Assembly: GCF_039544305.1 (NCBI RefSeq)
Contig: NZ_BAABLK010000036.1
Span: 55,445-119,444, forward strand
Direction of reading: 5' to 3'
Source: Paeniglutamicibacter antarcticus_C
GTDB taxonomy: Bacteria > Actinomycetota > Actinomycetes > Actinomycetales > Micrococcaceae
DNA length: 64,000 nucleotides
Shown: positions 25,483-34,439 of the stretch, one piece after another
How positions within the stretch are numbered: the first letter of the stretch is position 1
Layout: each line of letters starts with the position of its first letter
Notes under the pieces: model-generated
Told to the model about the DNA's origin: nothing
The model's database searches: none
What the model saw: only the letters and a program-made list of their open reading frames with translations
Program-made: the position numbers and the translations under genes

Positions 25483-25630
25483 AACATGCATTTCGCGAAC
25501 TATGGAAATCCGTCGAGAATGCCCTCTTCCACAACTGATTCCTTCGGGCTATGCTCGTTCCCAACCAGCGACCGGGAGTCACGCAAGCAACCTTGGCCTC
25601 CCAAATATTCGATCAGGAGGTCGATAGGCA

Positions 25631-26110
25631 GTGACCCAATCCGCACCCAACGGCGCAACCCACGCACTGAGCATGGATGACACGTCCAAGGCGATCATTG
25701 AACAACTGCAGCAGGACGGGCGACGTTCCTACGCCGCGATCGGCAAGGCAGTGGGTCTCAGCGAGGCGGCCGTGCGGCAACGGGTACAAAAACTAATCGA
25801 CAGCAAGGTCATGCAGGTTGTCGCCGTCACCGATCCCATGCAGCTTGGCTTCAAACGCCAGGCCTTGCTGGGCATCCGCTCCACCGGAGACATCATCGCC
25901 ACCGCCGACAGGATCGCTGCCCTGCCGGAGGTCGATTACTGCGTGGTGGTGGCGGGCCCTTCGGACATCATTGCGGAAGTCATCTGTGCCAATGACGAAG
26001 ATCTGCTTCGTATCATCACAGAAATTCGATCCGTGGAAGGGGTACGTGAAACCGAAACGTTCATGTACCTCTCGCTGCGCAAACAGGAATACAACTGGGG
26101 TACCCGATGA
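25631..26110 (+). CDS. Lrp/AsnC-family transcriptional regulator
   Basis: A 159-residue regulator with an N-terminal winged helix-turn-helix (about 17-65: IIEQLQQDGRRSYAAIGKAVGLSEAAVRQRVQKL) and a C-terminal RAM/AsnC ligand domain (about 80-150: LGIRSTGDI, EVDYCVVVAGPSDIIAEVICAN). Translation starts at GTG with AGGAGG 11 nt upstream. It overlaps the aminotransferase gene by ATGA, so they form one operon, and it is divergent from the polyamine uptake genes. It probably senses a polyamine-derived amino acid or a polyamine and controls both units. Confidence 0.92.
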   Translation: MTQSAPNGATHALSMDDTSKAIIEQLQQDGRRSYAAIGKAVGLSEAAVRQRVQKLIDSKVMQVVAVTDPMQLGFKRQALLGIRSTGDIIATADRIAALPEVDYCVVVAGPSDIIAEVICANDEDLLRIITEIRSVEGVRETETFMYLSLRKQEYNWGTR

Positions 26111-27516
26111 GCATTTCCAGCACGACGACCAGCACCGGCACCACACCACTTGGCACCGACCGCCAGACAGCGGCCCGGGACCATTTGTGGATGCACATGG
26201 CACGCCACTCCCCCCTGCAGGGCGGAACCCGGGTTCCGATCATCACCCGGGGTCAAGGCCACACTCTCTGGGATGACCAGGGCAAGAGCTACATCGACGG
26301 TCTGGCCGGCCTCTTCGTGGTCAACGCCGGTCACGGCAGGGCAGAACTAGCCGAGGCTGCGGCCAAGCAAGCCGAGAAGCTCGCCTTCATGCCACTGTGG
26401 TCTTACGCCCACGAACCCGCCATAGACCTGGCCGAACGCCTCGCCAACCACGCGCCGGGTGACCTGAACCGTGTTTTCTTCACCACCGGCGGAGGTGAAG
26501 CCGTCGAGTCGGCCTTCAAACTCGCCAAGCAGTACTTCAAGCTCATGGGAAAGCACGGCAAGCACAAGGTGATCTCCCGAGCGTTGGCGTACCACGGCAC
26601 CCCGCAGGGCGCGTTGGCCATCACCTCCCTGCCGGACATGAAAACCCCCTTCGAGCCCTTGGTCCCCGGCACCTTCCGGGTGCCGAACACCAACTTCTAT
26701 CGCGCCCCGGAACAGTTCGCCGACAACGAGAAGGACTTTGGCTTCTGGGCTGCGGAGCGCATCCGGGAGACCATCGAGTTCGAGGGCGCCGATTCGGTTG
26801 CCGCAGTCTTCCTGGAACCCGTGCAGAACTCCGGCGGCTGTTTCCCTCCGCCGCCGGGCTACTTCCAGCGGGTACGGGAGATCTGCGACGAGAACGACGT
26901 GTTGCTCGTATCCGATGAAGTCATCTGCGCCTTTGGGCGCATTGGGTCGATGTTCGCCTGCGAAGACTTTGGCTACGTGCCCGACATCATCACCTGCGCC
27001 AAGGGCATCACCAGCGGCTACTCGCCGTTGGGGGCCATGATCGCCTCGGAAAAGCTGTTCGAGCCATTCAAGCACGGGGACACCACGTTTTACCACGGTT
27101 ACACCTTTGGCGGGCACCCGGTGTCCACCGCGGTGGCCATGGCCAATCTTGACATCTTCGAGCGCGAAGGGCTGAACCAGCGGGTGAAGGACAACGCCCC
27201 GGTGTTCAAATCCACCTTGGAGAAGCTCAAGGACCTGCCGATCGTGGGCGATGTTCGCGGCGCCGGATACTTCTACGGCATCGAACTGGTCAAGGACAAG
27301 AAGACCAAGGAAACCTTCAACGACGAGGAATCCGAGCGGCTGCTGCGCGGCTTCCTGTCCACCGCCCTCTACGACGCGGGGTTGTACTGCCGCGCGGATG
27401 ACTGCGGGGACCCCGTGATCCAGCTGGCCCCTCCCTTGACGGTGGGCCCGCCGGAGTTCGATCAAATCGAATCCATCCTGCGTTCGGTGTTGACCGAGGC
27501 GGAGAACCACCTCTAG
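26107..27516 (+). CDS. Class III aminotransferase, putrescine/omega-amine:pyruvate type
   Basis: A 469-residue PLP-dependent aminotransferase of fold type I. Visible motifs are the GLAGLFVVNAGHGR start of the core, TTGGGEAVESAFKLA (phosphate cup), FLEPVQNSGGC, VLLVSDEVICAFGR with the PLP-ring Asp, and CAKGITSGY with the Schiff-base Lys. The closest activities are putrescine- or diamine-pyruvate aminotransferases (SpuC type), which fits the adjoining polyamine transporter. Coupled to the Lrp gene by a 4-bp overlap. Exact amine donor is not fixed by sequence alone. Confidence 0.9.
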   Translation: MSISSTTTSTGTTPLGTDRQTAARDHLWMHMARHSPLQGGTRVPIITRGQGHTLWDDQGKSYIDGLAGLFVVNAGHGRAELAEAAAKQAEKLAFMPLWSYAHEPAIDLAERLANHAPGDLNRVFFTTGGGEAVESAFKLAKQYFKLMGKHGKHKVISRALAYHGTPQGALAITSLPDMKTPFEPLVPGTFRVPNTNFYRAPEQFADNEKDFGFWAAERIRETIEFEGADSVAAVFLEPVQNSGGCFPPPPGYFQRVREICDENDVLLVSDEVICAFGRIGSMFACEDFGYVPDIITCAKGITSGYSPLGAMIASEKLFEPFKHGDTTFYHGYTFGGHPVSTAVAMANLDIFEREGLNQRVKDNAPVFKSTLEKLKDLPIVGDVRGAGYFYGIELVKDKKTKETFNDEESERLLRGFLSTALYDAGLYCRADDCGDPVIQLAPPLTVGPPEFDQIESILRSVLTEAENHL

Positions 27517-27529
27517 AAGCGGACACCGC

Positions 27530-29282
27530 ATGTGCGTCATGGAGCCGGTGTTGGTTTTCCTTCCGACGGCTCCGCGCGGTGCCTGGGTGCGGGGCGTCGG
27601 GGGCGCATGCTCATCGGTTGTTGGGCCGCGGCCCTCATCCGAGGCGCCGCCAGCACCGCGCCGTGCTCCCGAAGCAGCCGCCACCACGGATTGTGTTTCC
27701 TCGATATCCGTCCCGGAGCTTGATTTCGGCTCCTGGCCTTGTCGTCCGTCGTGCTCGATGGAGGTGGCCAAAGGCTTTTCGGTCAGGAACACCAGCACGA
27801 TCGCGGCGGCAATGACAATCGGGACCATATAGAGGAACACCGGGGTCAACGCGTCGCTGTAGGCTCCGACGATGATGTGGCGTACCGCATTAGGCAGTTC
27901 GCGCGCCAGGTCCGGGGTGAAGGAGTTGGCGCCACCGGGCGCTCCGGCGCCGGCGGTCGGCAACCGTTGCGCCAACAGGTTTCCCAGGTTCGTGACGAAG
28001 AGGCTGCCCACCACGGCCGTACCGATCGATGCTCCGATCTGGCGGAAGTAGTTGTTCGCCGCGGTTGCCATTCCCACCTGCGAATTGGGGAACGTGTTTT
28101 GCACGATCAGCACCAGGATCTGCATTCCCAGCCCGAGCCCGATACCCAGCAGCGCCAGGTAGCTACGGATGATCCATACAGGCAGGTCCGCATTCATTGT
28201 TCAGAGCAATGCCAGCGCACCGGCCACCACGAAGGTCCCGACCACGGGGAACCACTTGTAGCGTCCGGTCTTGCTGACAAAGGCTCCCGAGCCGATGGAG
28301 GTGACCAACAGCCCGCCCATCATCGGGATCATCAGAAGGCCCGATTGGGTGGCGTTGGCTCCGGTGACCATTTGTAGGAACGTCGGCAAGTAGGCCAACG
28401 CCCCGAACATGGCCACGCCGATCACCAGGCCGGCCACGGTGGTCTTGACGAAGTTGGGCTCGCGGAACAGTTTCATCGACATGATCGGTGCCTCGGCCCG
28501 GTTTTCGACCACCACGAACAGCACGGCGGCAACCAGCGTGATGGCAATCAGCGAAAGGACGATGGCCGAATCCCATGCATCCGTGCTTCCTCCCCACGTC
28601 GTGGTCAGTACCAAGGCGGTCGAAGCCAGGGCCAGGAGCAGCATTCCCGCCACATCGATTCGCGGTCGGTGCGCGGTGTCGGTCTCGGGCAAGTGGAGAA
28701 AGAAGAACGCCGCGGCCAGGGCCATAACCCCCAGCGGGATGTTCATCCAGAGGCACTATCGCCACGTCATCTCCTCGGTGAACCAACCCCCAGCTAGGGA
28801 CCGGCCAAGGAGGACAAGGCAAAGACCCCTCCCATGATGCCCATGTACTTTCCGCGCTCCCGCGCCGGAACAACATCGGCGATAATCGCCTGGGAAAGCA
28901 CCATCAGGCCCCCTCCGCCAAGGCCCTGGACGCCGCGCCCAATGATCAACTACGTCATGTCCTGGGCAAAGCCCCCAACGATCGAGCCGATGATGAACAA
29001 GGTGATGGCACCCATGAAGATGCCCTTGCGTCCGAGAAGGGCGCCCATCTTGCCGTAGATGGGCAGCGTGATGGTGGAGGCAAGAATGTAGATGGTGATG
29101 ACCCACAGCATCAGGTCGACGCCGTGGAGCTCGCCGACGATCGTGGGAAGCGCGGTGGAAAAAATCGTTTGGTCCAACGAGCCAAGGAGCATCGTCATCA
29201 CCAGACCGGCAAAGACCAGTAGGATATTGCGATGTTGCTTCTGTGCGTCGGTTCGTTCCGCTTGCACTTTTGTAGTCGTCAT
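27530..29282 (-). pseudogene. Decayed MFS (DHA2-type) drug exporter
   Basis: Pieces of one 14-helix major-facilitator exporter are spread over two frames. The N-terminal part (SLDQTIFSTALPTIVGEL, ATGs at 29282) stops at TAG 28950-28952 just where the family has Trp; the same frame resumes with LIIGRGVQGLGGGGLMVLSQ and stops at TAG 28794-28796. A frameshift then carries GGWFTEEMTWR to TAG 28756-28758, again at an expected Trp, and on to WMNIPLGVM. A TGA at 28201-28203 breaks the central part, and the final helices (VFLYMVPIVIAAAIVLVFLTEKPL) run on with no stop into antisense of the aminotransferase. At least five lesions make a functional protein very unlikely. Confidence 0.88.
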
Positions 29283-29543
29283 TGGATGGCATCCCGTTCA
29301 TTGCTCGAACCGTGAGTCGCCAGGGACCGTATTCCCGGGCCCCCTCCCACCAGCTGCGGGAACGGACCAGTCACTCTCCCGATGCAGGACTACGGAAAGC
29401 CATGTATCAGCACGGATCGCGTATTTCCATTCTGCGCCTCAATCGGGCATCTGTCCGGTTCGCGGAGCCTTCTTCAATCGTGGCACCGCAGACCCATGGA
29501 AACAATGACTTGCGTGCACTACCCAGCCGGCATGCAGCTCGCC

Positions 29544-29828
29544 CTATTTGAGCTCGATCTCGACGAAAACGAATTCGGTCTGCGCATCATTGAACACGTT
29601 GTGTTCACTTCCTGCAGGGCGTGTGTATGAGACGCCTGCTGTGAGCTCATTCGTAATGGATCCCTCGCAGGTTTCAAGAACCAGCGCACCGGTGGTCATG
29701 GGCACCACGACGTAGTCGCTCGGGTGGACATGCCAGCCGGTTTCCGTCCCCGGAGCGAAGCGCCACTCGGTGACGCGCAGCCGCTCGTTGTCGATTTGGA
29801 TGGTGGCGAGGGCTTCGGGTCGCGACAT
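29544..29828 (-). CDS. Small cupin-domain protein
   Basis: A 94-residue single-cupin protein. Cupin motif 1 is recognisable as WRFAPGTETGWHVHPSDYVVVPMTTG, with two histidines, and motif 2 as the GVSYTRPAGSEHNVFN stretch with a third. It is probably a metal-binding beta-barrel; small cupins of this sort have varied or unknown functions. ATG at 29828 follows a GAGGT at 11 nt. An upstream in-frame extension is open but not protein-like. No clear partner genes. Confidence 0.78.
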   Translation of the reverse strand: MSRPEALATIQIDNERLRVTEWRFAPGTETGWHVHPSDYVVVPMTTGALVLETCEGSITNELTAGVSYTRPAGSEHNVFNDAQTEFVFVEIELK

Positions 29829-30094
29829 AAGGGGCTCTACCTCTTCGGGGCTGTGGCGGTGGTCTGACTTGGCACAACGCCCGGAGGATTGGAGCTCGGG
29901 CGCTCCGGCCAATCCTTCCATCCGGTCCCGTCCTGTGCAATGGGTGGCTCCGGCAGGTCTGAACACGAACGCCGGGAAATACCCTCGCCGTCAGGAAACA
30001 AGGACGTGGCTGGCCCGGTGGACGAATTTTCCTTCGTCTCCATGAGCCAGCCACCGTGCCGGTACCTCAGGGTGCTCGCCGCTATCGAGGGCGC

Positions 30095-30502
30095 CTACAC
30101 ATCACGCGCCAGCGCCAGCCGGTTCAGGGCAAACGCGGCAACAAACAGACCGAAGTCGCGGAGGGCGACGTCAAAGAACCCCGGAAGCAGGATCAGATTG
30201 ACGATGATCCCGAGCAGCCAGAGACAAACGACCAGAGAACCGATCTTGGGGCGAAGCGCCACAAGGATGCCGGCGATGATCTCGACGATGCCGACCACAT
30301 ACATGAAGGCCTGCGGGGAAACCGGGATAATGTCCGTGGCCAGCGGGGCCAGGTAGTGGGTCCAGTCGGTGAGCAGATTGGTGAACTTGTCGATCCCAAA
30401 AATGATGGGTGCGACAGTGAAGATCGTACGCAGAAGCAGGAACGCCTGGTGATGAAGCTTGGCGCTTCGATCAGTCGCGGTGTTCACGGTGTGGGTGGCC
30501 AT
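30095..30502 (-). CDS. DoxX-like small membrane protein
   Basis: A 135-residue protein with four hydrophobic helices (about 20-40, 65-85, 90-108, 112-130). The pattern LLRTIFTVAPIIFGIDKFTNLLTDW and MYVVGIVEIIAGILVALRPKIGS resembles the DoxX/DoxD-like family, whose members sit in the membrane and are linked to thiol or quinone redox stress. It is divergent from a SufR-like regulator across a 96-bp region with repeated TCTAAA boxes, which suggests direct control. Confidence 0.75.
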   Translation of the reverse strand: MATHTVNTATDRSAKLHHQAFLLLRTIFTVAPIIFGIDKFTNLLTDWTHYLAPLATDIIPVSPQAFMYVVGIVEIIAGILVALRPKIGSLVVCLWLLGIIVNLILLPGFFDVALRDFGLFVAAFALNRLALARDV

Positions 30503-30518
30503 GATCCTGACCCTTCTT

Positions 30519-30590
30519 TCTAAAGTTGTGGTATTTCATTTTAGAAACTTATTTGCCTCTAAGTCAACAGTTACTAACTTTAGATTTAGA
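30519..30590. promoter_or_regulatory. Repeated TCTAAA/TTTAGA boxes between DoxX-like and SufR-like genes
   Basis: In the AT-rich divergent region TCTAAAGTT (30519-30527) and its exact inverted copy AACTTTAGA (30576-30584) flank further TTTAGA copies at 30540-30545 and 30585-30590. The array covers both promoters and lies against the regulator start at 30599. It is a strong candidate for an autoregulatory operator of the neighbouring regulator. Confidence 0.6.
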
Positions 30591-30598
30591 CTTGACCC

Positions 30599-31270
30599 AT
30601 GAAGTTAGATGCCGAGTACCCGGGACTCAACGCAGTGGCGGCCTTGGCGGATCCAATCCGCAAGGCCGTGTACGAATTCGTCCGGACCAGCGAAGACGCC
30701 GTGGGACGCGACGAGTGTGCTTCGGCGCTCAAGCTAGCGCGCAACACCGTGGCTTTCCAGCTCGACAAACTCGCAGACCAGGGCCTGCTCCACGTGGAGT
30801 TCCGTCGACTCAACGGACGCGGCGGACCAGGTTCCGGCCGTCCGGCAAAACTCTATTCGACAGCGCAACGAGACGTATCCGCAAGCATTCCCCACCGGGA
30901 ATATGCGTTGGCAGGCAGCATCATGGCCGAGGCCATCGAAATAGCGGGTGCCCAGGACCGGCCTGTCGCAACGGTGTTGGCGGAAGTCGCGCGCGAAACA
31001 GGACAGTCAATTGGCGTGCGCTCAGAATCGCTGTTGCAGGCGTTGTCCGACCACGGATATCGTCCGGAAGTTCACCAGGACGGTTCCGTGGGACTTCTTG
31101 ATTGTCCGTTCCACCAGCTTTCCGCCAACCATCGGGCCATCGTGTGTTCCATGAACCTTGAGTTGCTCACGGCTGCGGTTGATGGCGCCCAAGCGCCATA
31201 CCGCGCATGCTTTGATCCACCGTCAAACGAACACCACTGCTGCGTGCGCCTTGACCCCGAGGACGACTAG
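30599..31270 (+). CDS. SufR-like winged-helix regulator with a putative Fe-S cluster site
   Basis: A 223-residue regulator: an N-terminal ArsR/DeoR-type winged helix (about 10-85, with ASALKLARNTVAFQLDKLADQGLL and the wing RRLNGRGGPGSGRPAKLY) and a C-terminal domain like that of SufR. Cysteines 169, 183, 204 and 214 or 215 form a C-x13-C-x20-C-x9/10-C pattern suited to a [4Fe-4S] or [2Fe-2S] cluster, followed by HHCCVRLDP. Redox or metal sensing is therefore likely. Autoregulation and control of the divergent DoxX-like gene are inferred from the repeated boxes in the shared promoter. Confidence 0.8.
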   Translation: MKLDAEYPGLNAVAALADPIRKAVYEFVRTSEDAVGRDECASALKLARNTVAFQLDKLADQGLLHVEFRRLNGRGGPGSGRPAKLYSTAQRDVSASIPHREYALAGSIMAEAIEIAGAQDRPVATVLAEVARETGQSIGVRSESLLQALSDHGYRPEVHQDGSVGLLDCPFHQLSANHRAIVCSMNLELLTAAVDGAQAPYRACFDPPSNEHHCCVRLDPEDD

Positions 31271-31425
31271 CCACGCAACGAGCCTCAGCAGGTACGTATC
31301 GAAAGTGCCGTGCGGCAGATCGTGCAGGACAAGGTCCACGCAGCCCTGCCCCCTATCGGCAACCGGTCCCCGCGACTAGGCTGGCTTCAATAAGCTCAGG
31401 GCCCGCGAGTCCCCATGGCAGGCCC

Positions 31426-33399
31426 ATGACTCTGAACAGAGGAACAGTCGTGAGCCTTGATGAAAAGCCCGTGAACAACCCCATCGACGAGAAGGCAGCA
31501 CGCCAGGTGGCGGAGGCGGCCCGAGAGCAGAAATGGGAGCGACCCAGCTTCGCCAAGGGGCTGTACATGGGCGACTTCGACTGGGAACTGATCCACCCCC
31601 ATCCGCAGCAGGACCACGAAACGGCGGCACGCGGGGCCAAGTTCATGCAGAAGCTGCGTGAAGCCATCAAGAGCATCGATCCCGCCGTCATCGAGCGCGA
31701 GGCCAGGATTCCCGACGCAGACATCAAGATCCTGCGCGAGCTAGGCGCCTTTGGCATGAAGATCCCGGTGGAATACGGCGGGCTCGGCCTTAGCCTCGCG
31801 GACTACGGTCGAGCACTGATGCTCGTGGGGACGCTGAACCCGAGTCTCGGGGCACTGCTCTCGGCCCACCAATCCATCGGCGTTCCGGAACCGGTGAAGA
31901 TGTTCGGCACCGAGGAACAGAAACGCAAGTTTCTTCCGCGCTGCGCCCAAGGTGCCATCTCCGCGTTCTTGCTCACCGAAAACGATGTGGGCTCGGATCC
32001 CGCCCGCTTGGGAACCACCGCAACGCTCTCGGATGACGGGAAGAGCTACACAATCAACGGAGCCAAGCTCTGGACGACGAACGGGGTGGTGGCCGAGCTC
32101 CTGGTGGTCATGGCTGCCGTGCCGCCACACGAATCGGGTGACGGCACCAAAACGCGTGGTGGGATCAGCGCGTTCGTCGTGGAAGCGGACTCACCCGGAA
32201 TCATCGTGGAAAACCGCAACGCATTCATGGGTTTGCGTGGCATCGAAAACGGCGTCACCCGTTTCCATGACGTGAGCGTTCCCATCGAAAACCGGTTGGG
32301 CAAGGAAGGCGCGGGACTCAAGATCGCCCTGAGCACACTGAACACCGGACGACTGTCCATTCCCGCGATGTGTGCGGGTGCCGGAAAATGGTCGTTGAAG
32401 ATCGCGCGGGAATGGTCCAACGCACGGGTCCAATGGGGCAAGCCTGTTGGAAAACATGAGGCCGTCGGCAAGAAGATCGCCTACATCGCCGCAAGCACCT
32501 TCGCCTTGGAGTCCGTCTTCGAACTCTCCGCGGCCCTGGCCGATGCCGGAATGAAGGACGTGCGCATCGAAGCGGCCCTGGCCAAGCTCTTCTCCTCCGA
32601 GGTCTCCTGCAAGATCGCCGATGAATTGCTGCAGATCCGGGGAGGTCGAGGATACGAAACCGCACAATCCCTGCACGCCCGCGGGGAGCGCGCGGTACCC
32701 GTGGAACAACTCGTCAGGGACTTGCGAATCAATCGCATTTTCGAGGGTTCAACCGAAATCATGCACCTGCTCATTGCCCGTGAAGCAGTCGACGCGCACC
32801 TGAAAGCAGCCGGGGACCTGGCCAACAAGGATGCTGACCTACAGGCAAAGGCCAAGGCCGCGCTGGGGGCCTCGGGCTTCTACGCCAAATGGTTGCCCAC
32901 GTTGGCACTTGGCTCCGGCCTGCTGCCCAATTCCTACTCGGACCACGGCCACCTGGCCAAATACCTGCGGTTCATCGAACGGGCTTCGCGGCGTCTAGCC
33001 CGGCACACCTTCGCAGGCATGGCCACCTGGCAGGCAGGGATGGAAAACCACCAGGCGTTCCTCGGACGCGTAGTGGACGTCGGCGCGGAGCTTTTCGCCA
33101 TGGCCGCCTGCATTTCCCGCGTCGAGCTCATGCGAACCCAGGACCCCAAAAACGCGGCATCGGCCGAACTGCTAGCTTTGGCGTTCTGCGAGCAGTCCGA
33201 GCACCGTTGCGAGACGCTCTTCAAGGACCTGTGGGCCAATAGCGACAAGACCGACAGAAAACTGTCCAAGAAGGTGCTGGCCGGGGACTTTCAATGGCTC
33301 GAAGCAGGGATCATCGACAACTCCGAAGGCACCGGGGAATGGATCGCCCCGTGGTCCAGCGAAACCTTGGAGGACAAGCGCCACCCATATGGTTCCTAG
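31426..33399 (+). CDS. Acyl-CoA dehydrogenase, long form
   Basis: A 657-residue flavoprotein of the acyl-CoA dehydrogenase family with an extra C-terminal helical region beyond the usual 380-residue core, as in the large FadE enzymes. Core signatures are EYGGLGLSLADYGRALMLVG, FLLTENDVGSDPARL (FAD/substrate), MGLRGIENGVTRFHDVSVP and the C-terminal QIRGGRGYE followed by RINRIFEGSTEIM, with Glu in the expected catalytic zone. It catalyses alpha-beta dehydrogenation of an acyl-CoA with electrons passed to ETF. It is convergent with the oxygenase-reductase operon with 29 bp between coding ends, and has no partner beta-oxidation genes nearby. Confidence 0.9.
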   Translation: MTLNRGTVVSLDEKPVNNPIDEKAARQVAEAAREQKWERPSFAKGLYMGDFDWELIHPHPQQDHETAARGAKFMQKLREAIKSIDPAVIEREARIPDADIKILRELGAFGMKIPVEYGGLGLSLADYGRALMLVGTLNPSLGALLSAHQSIGVPEPVKMFGTEEQKRKFLPRCAQGAISAFLLTENDVGSDPARLGTTATLSDDGKSYTINGAKLWTTNGVVAELLVVMAAVPPHESGDGTKTRGGISAFVVEADSPGIIVENRNAFMGLRGIENGVTRFHDVSVPIENRLGKEGAGLKIALSTLNTGRLSIPAMCAGAGKWSLKIAREWSNARVQWGKPVGKHEAVGKKIAYIAASTFALESVFELSAALADAGMKDVRIEAALAKLFSSEVSCKIADELLQIRGGRGYETAQSLHARGERAVPVEQLVRDLRINRIFEGSTEIMHLLIAREAVDAHLKAAGDLANKDADLQAKAKAALGASGFYAKWLPTLALGSGLLPNSYSDHGHLAKYLRFIERASRRLARHTFAGMATWQAGMENHQAFLGRVVDVGAELFAMAACISRVELMRTQDPKNAASAELLALAFCEQSEHRCETLFKDLWANSDKTDRKLSKKVLAGDFQWLEAGIIDNSEGTGEWIAPWSSETLEDKRHPYGS

Positions 33400-33428
33400 C
33401 ACGTCGGCCCGCCGGGTAGTACGGAAAC

Positions 33429-34400
33429 TCAATCCAGTTCGAGCACCAAGCGCTTTCCCTTGCACCGGGACACGCAGATCATCATAGTGTCCCCCGCGTC
33501 GCGTTCATCCTGGGAAAGCAATGAATCGCGGTGTTCGATATCCCCGGAAACCACCGCCGTCTCACACGTGCCGCAGATTCCCTCCCGGCAGGAATTAAGC
33601 GGGTTCCTGCCAGATTCCTCCAAAGCCTGAAGGATGCTGACGCCCACCGGAACCAGGACCTCGGTGCCGTCGGTCCCTTCCACCGTGAATTCGTGGTCGC
33701 CCTGGTGCGGGGCCACGGCGGCACCGGCCAGCTCGGGGTCGACGGCAAAGCGCTCCAAGTGCAGCCGGGAAGGATCCTGCCAAGATTCCGCGATGGTTTC
33801 GATCACGTTGAGCAGGGGCCCGGGGCCGCAGGCATACAAGTCAAATCCACCGGTCGGATCAACCAGCAAATCGGCCAGCGGGTAGATCCCCAGCTCGTCA
33901 TCGGGGTGGATCAGCACGCGATCCCCATGGACGGAGAGCTCGGAGAGGAAGGCCATGTTCTTGCGGCTGCGACCCAAGTAGATCAGCCGCCACGGAACTC
34001 CGGCCGCTTCTGCCGCCCTCACCATCGGCAGGATCGGGGTGATCCCGATCCCCCCGGCAAGGAAAATGTATTCCCGTGCCGGCGCCATGGCGAAGTTGTT
34101 CTTGGGGCCGCGCACCTGGATCTTGGTTCCCGGCCGCAATTCATCGTGCACATAGGCCGAACCACCGCGTCCGGCACGCTCACGCAGGACCGCCAGGCGC
34201 CAGGACTCGCGTTTGCCGGGGTCCGAACACAGTGAATACTGCCGCACCTGTCCGTTGGGCAGCATCACGTCGAGGTGTGAGCCCGCGCCCCATCCGGGCA
34301 ATTCGTGGCCCAATGGATGTCGCAGTTCCATGGACAGCACGCCGTCCGCCTCGCTGGTGAGGCAACGAACTTCCGTTTCAAAGAAATCCAGTGTCGACAT
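33429..34400 (-). CDS. Phthalate-dioxygenase-type reductase (FMN, NAD, [2Fe-2S])
   Basis: A 323-residue reductase of the PDR/VanB class: flavin domain first (about 1-100, with RQYSLCSDPGKRESW), NAD(P) domain next (about 105-225, IFLAGGIGITPILPM and YACGPGPLLNVI), and a C-terminal plant-type [2Fe-2S] ferredoxin with cysteines in NSCREGICGTCE and the last Cys in MMICVSRC. It moves electrons from NAD(P)H to a Rieske oxygenase. The only Rieske oxygenase in the window lies at the other end of this same-strand gene run, about 4 kb upstream, so it is the likely partner. Confidence 0.92.
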   Translation of the reverse strand: MSTLDFFETEVRCLTSEADGVLSMELRHPLGHELPGWGAGSHLDVMLPNGQVRQYSLCSDPGKRESWRLAVLRERAGRGGSAYVHDELRPGTKIQVRGPKNNFAMAPAREYIFLAGGIGITPILPMVRAAEAAGVPWRLIYLGRSRKNMAFLSELSVHGDRVLIHPDDELGIYPLADLLVDPTGGFDLYACGPGPLLNVIETIAESWQDPSRLHLERFAVDPELAGAAVAPHQGDHEFTVEGTDGTEVLVPVGVSILQALEESGRNPLNSCREGICGTCETAVVSGDIEHRDSLLSQDERDAGDTMMICVSRCKGKRLVLELD

Positions 34401-34439
34401 TGTTGCGTTCCCCTTTCCGGGATGCGTAGGTCGGTGTTG

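Noticed and set aside
26347..28197. A 616-codon open frame on the minus strand across the aminotransferase
   Set aside because: Only its first part is MFS exporter sequence; the rest is antisense of a clear aminotransferase and exists because the natural stop of the decayed exporter is lost.
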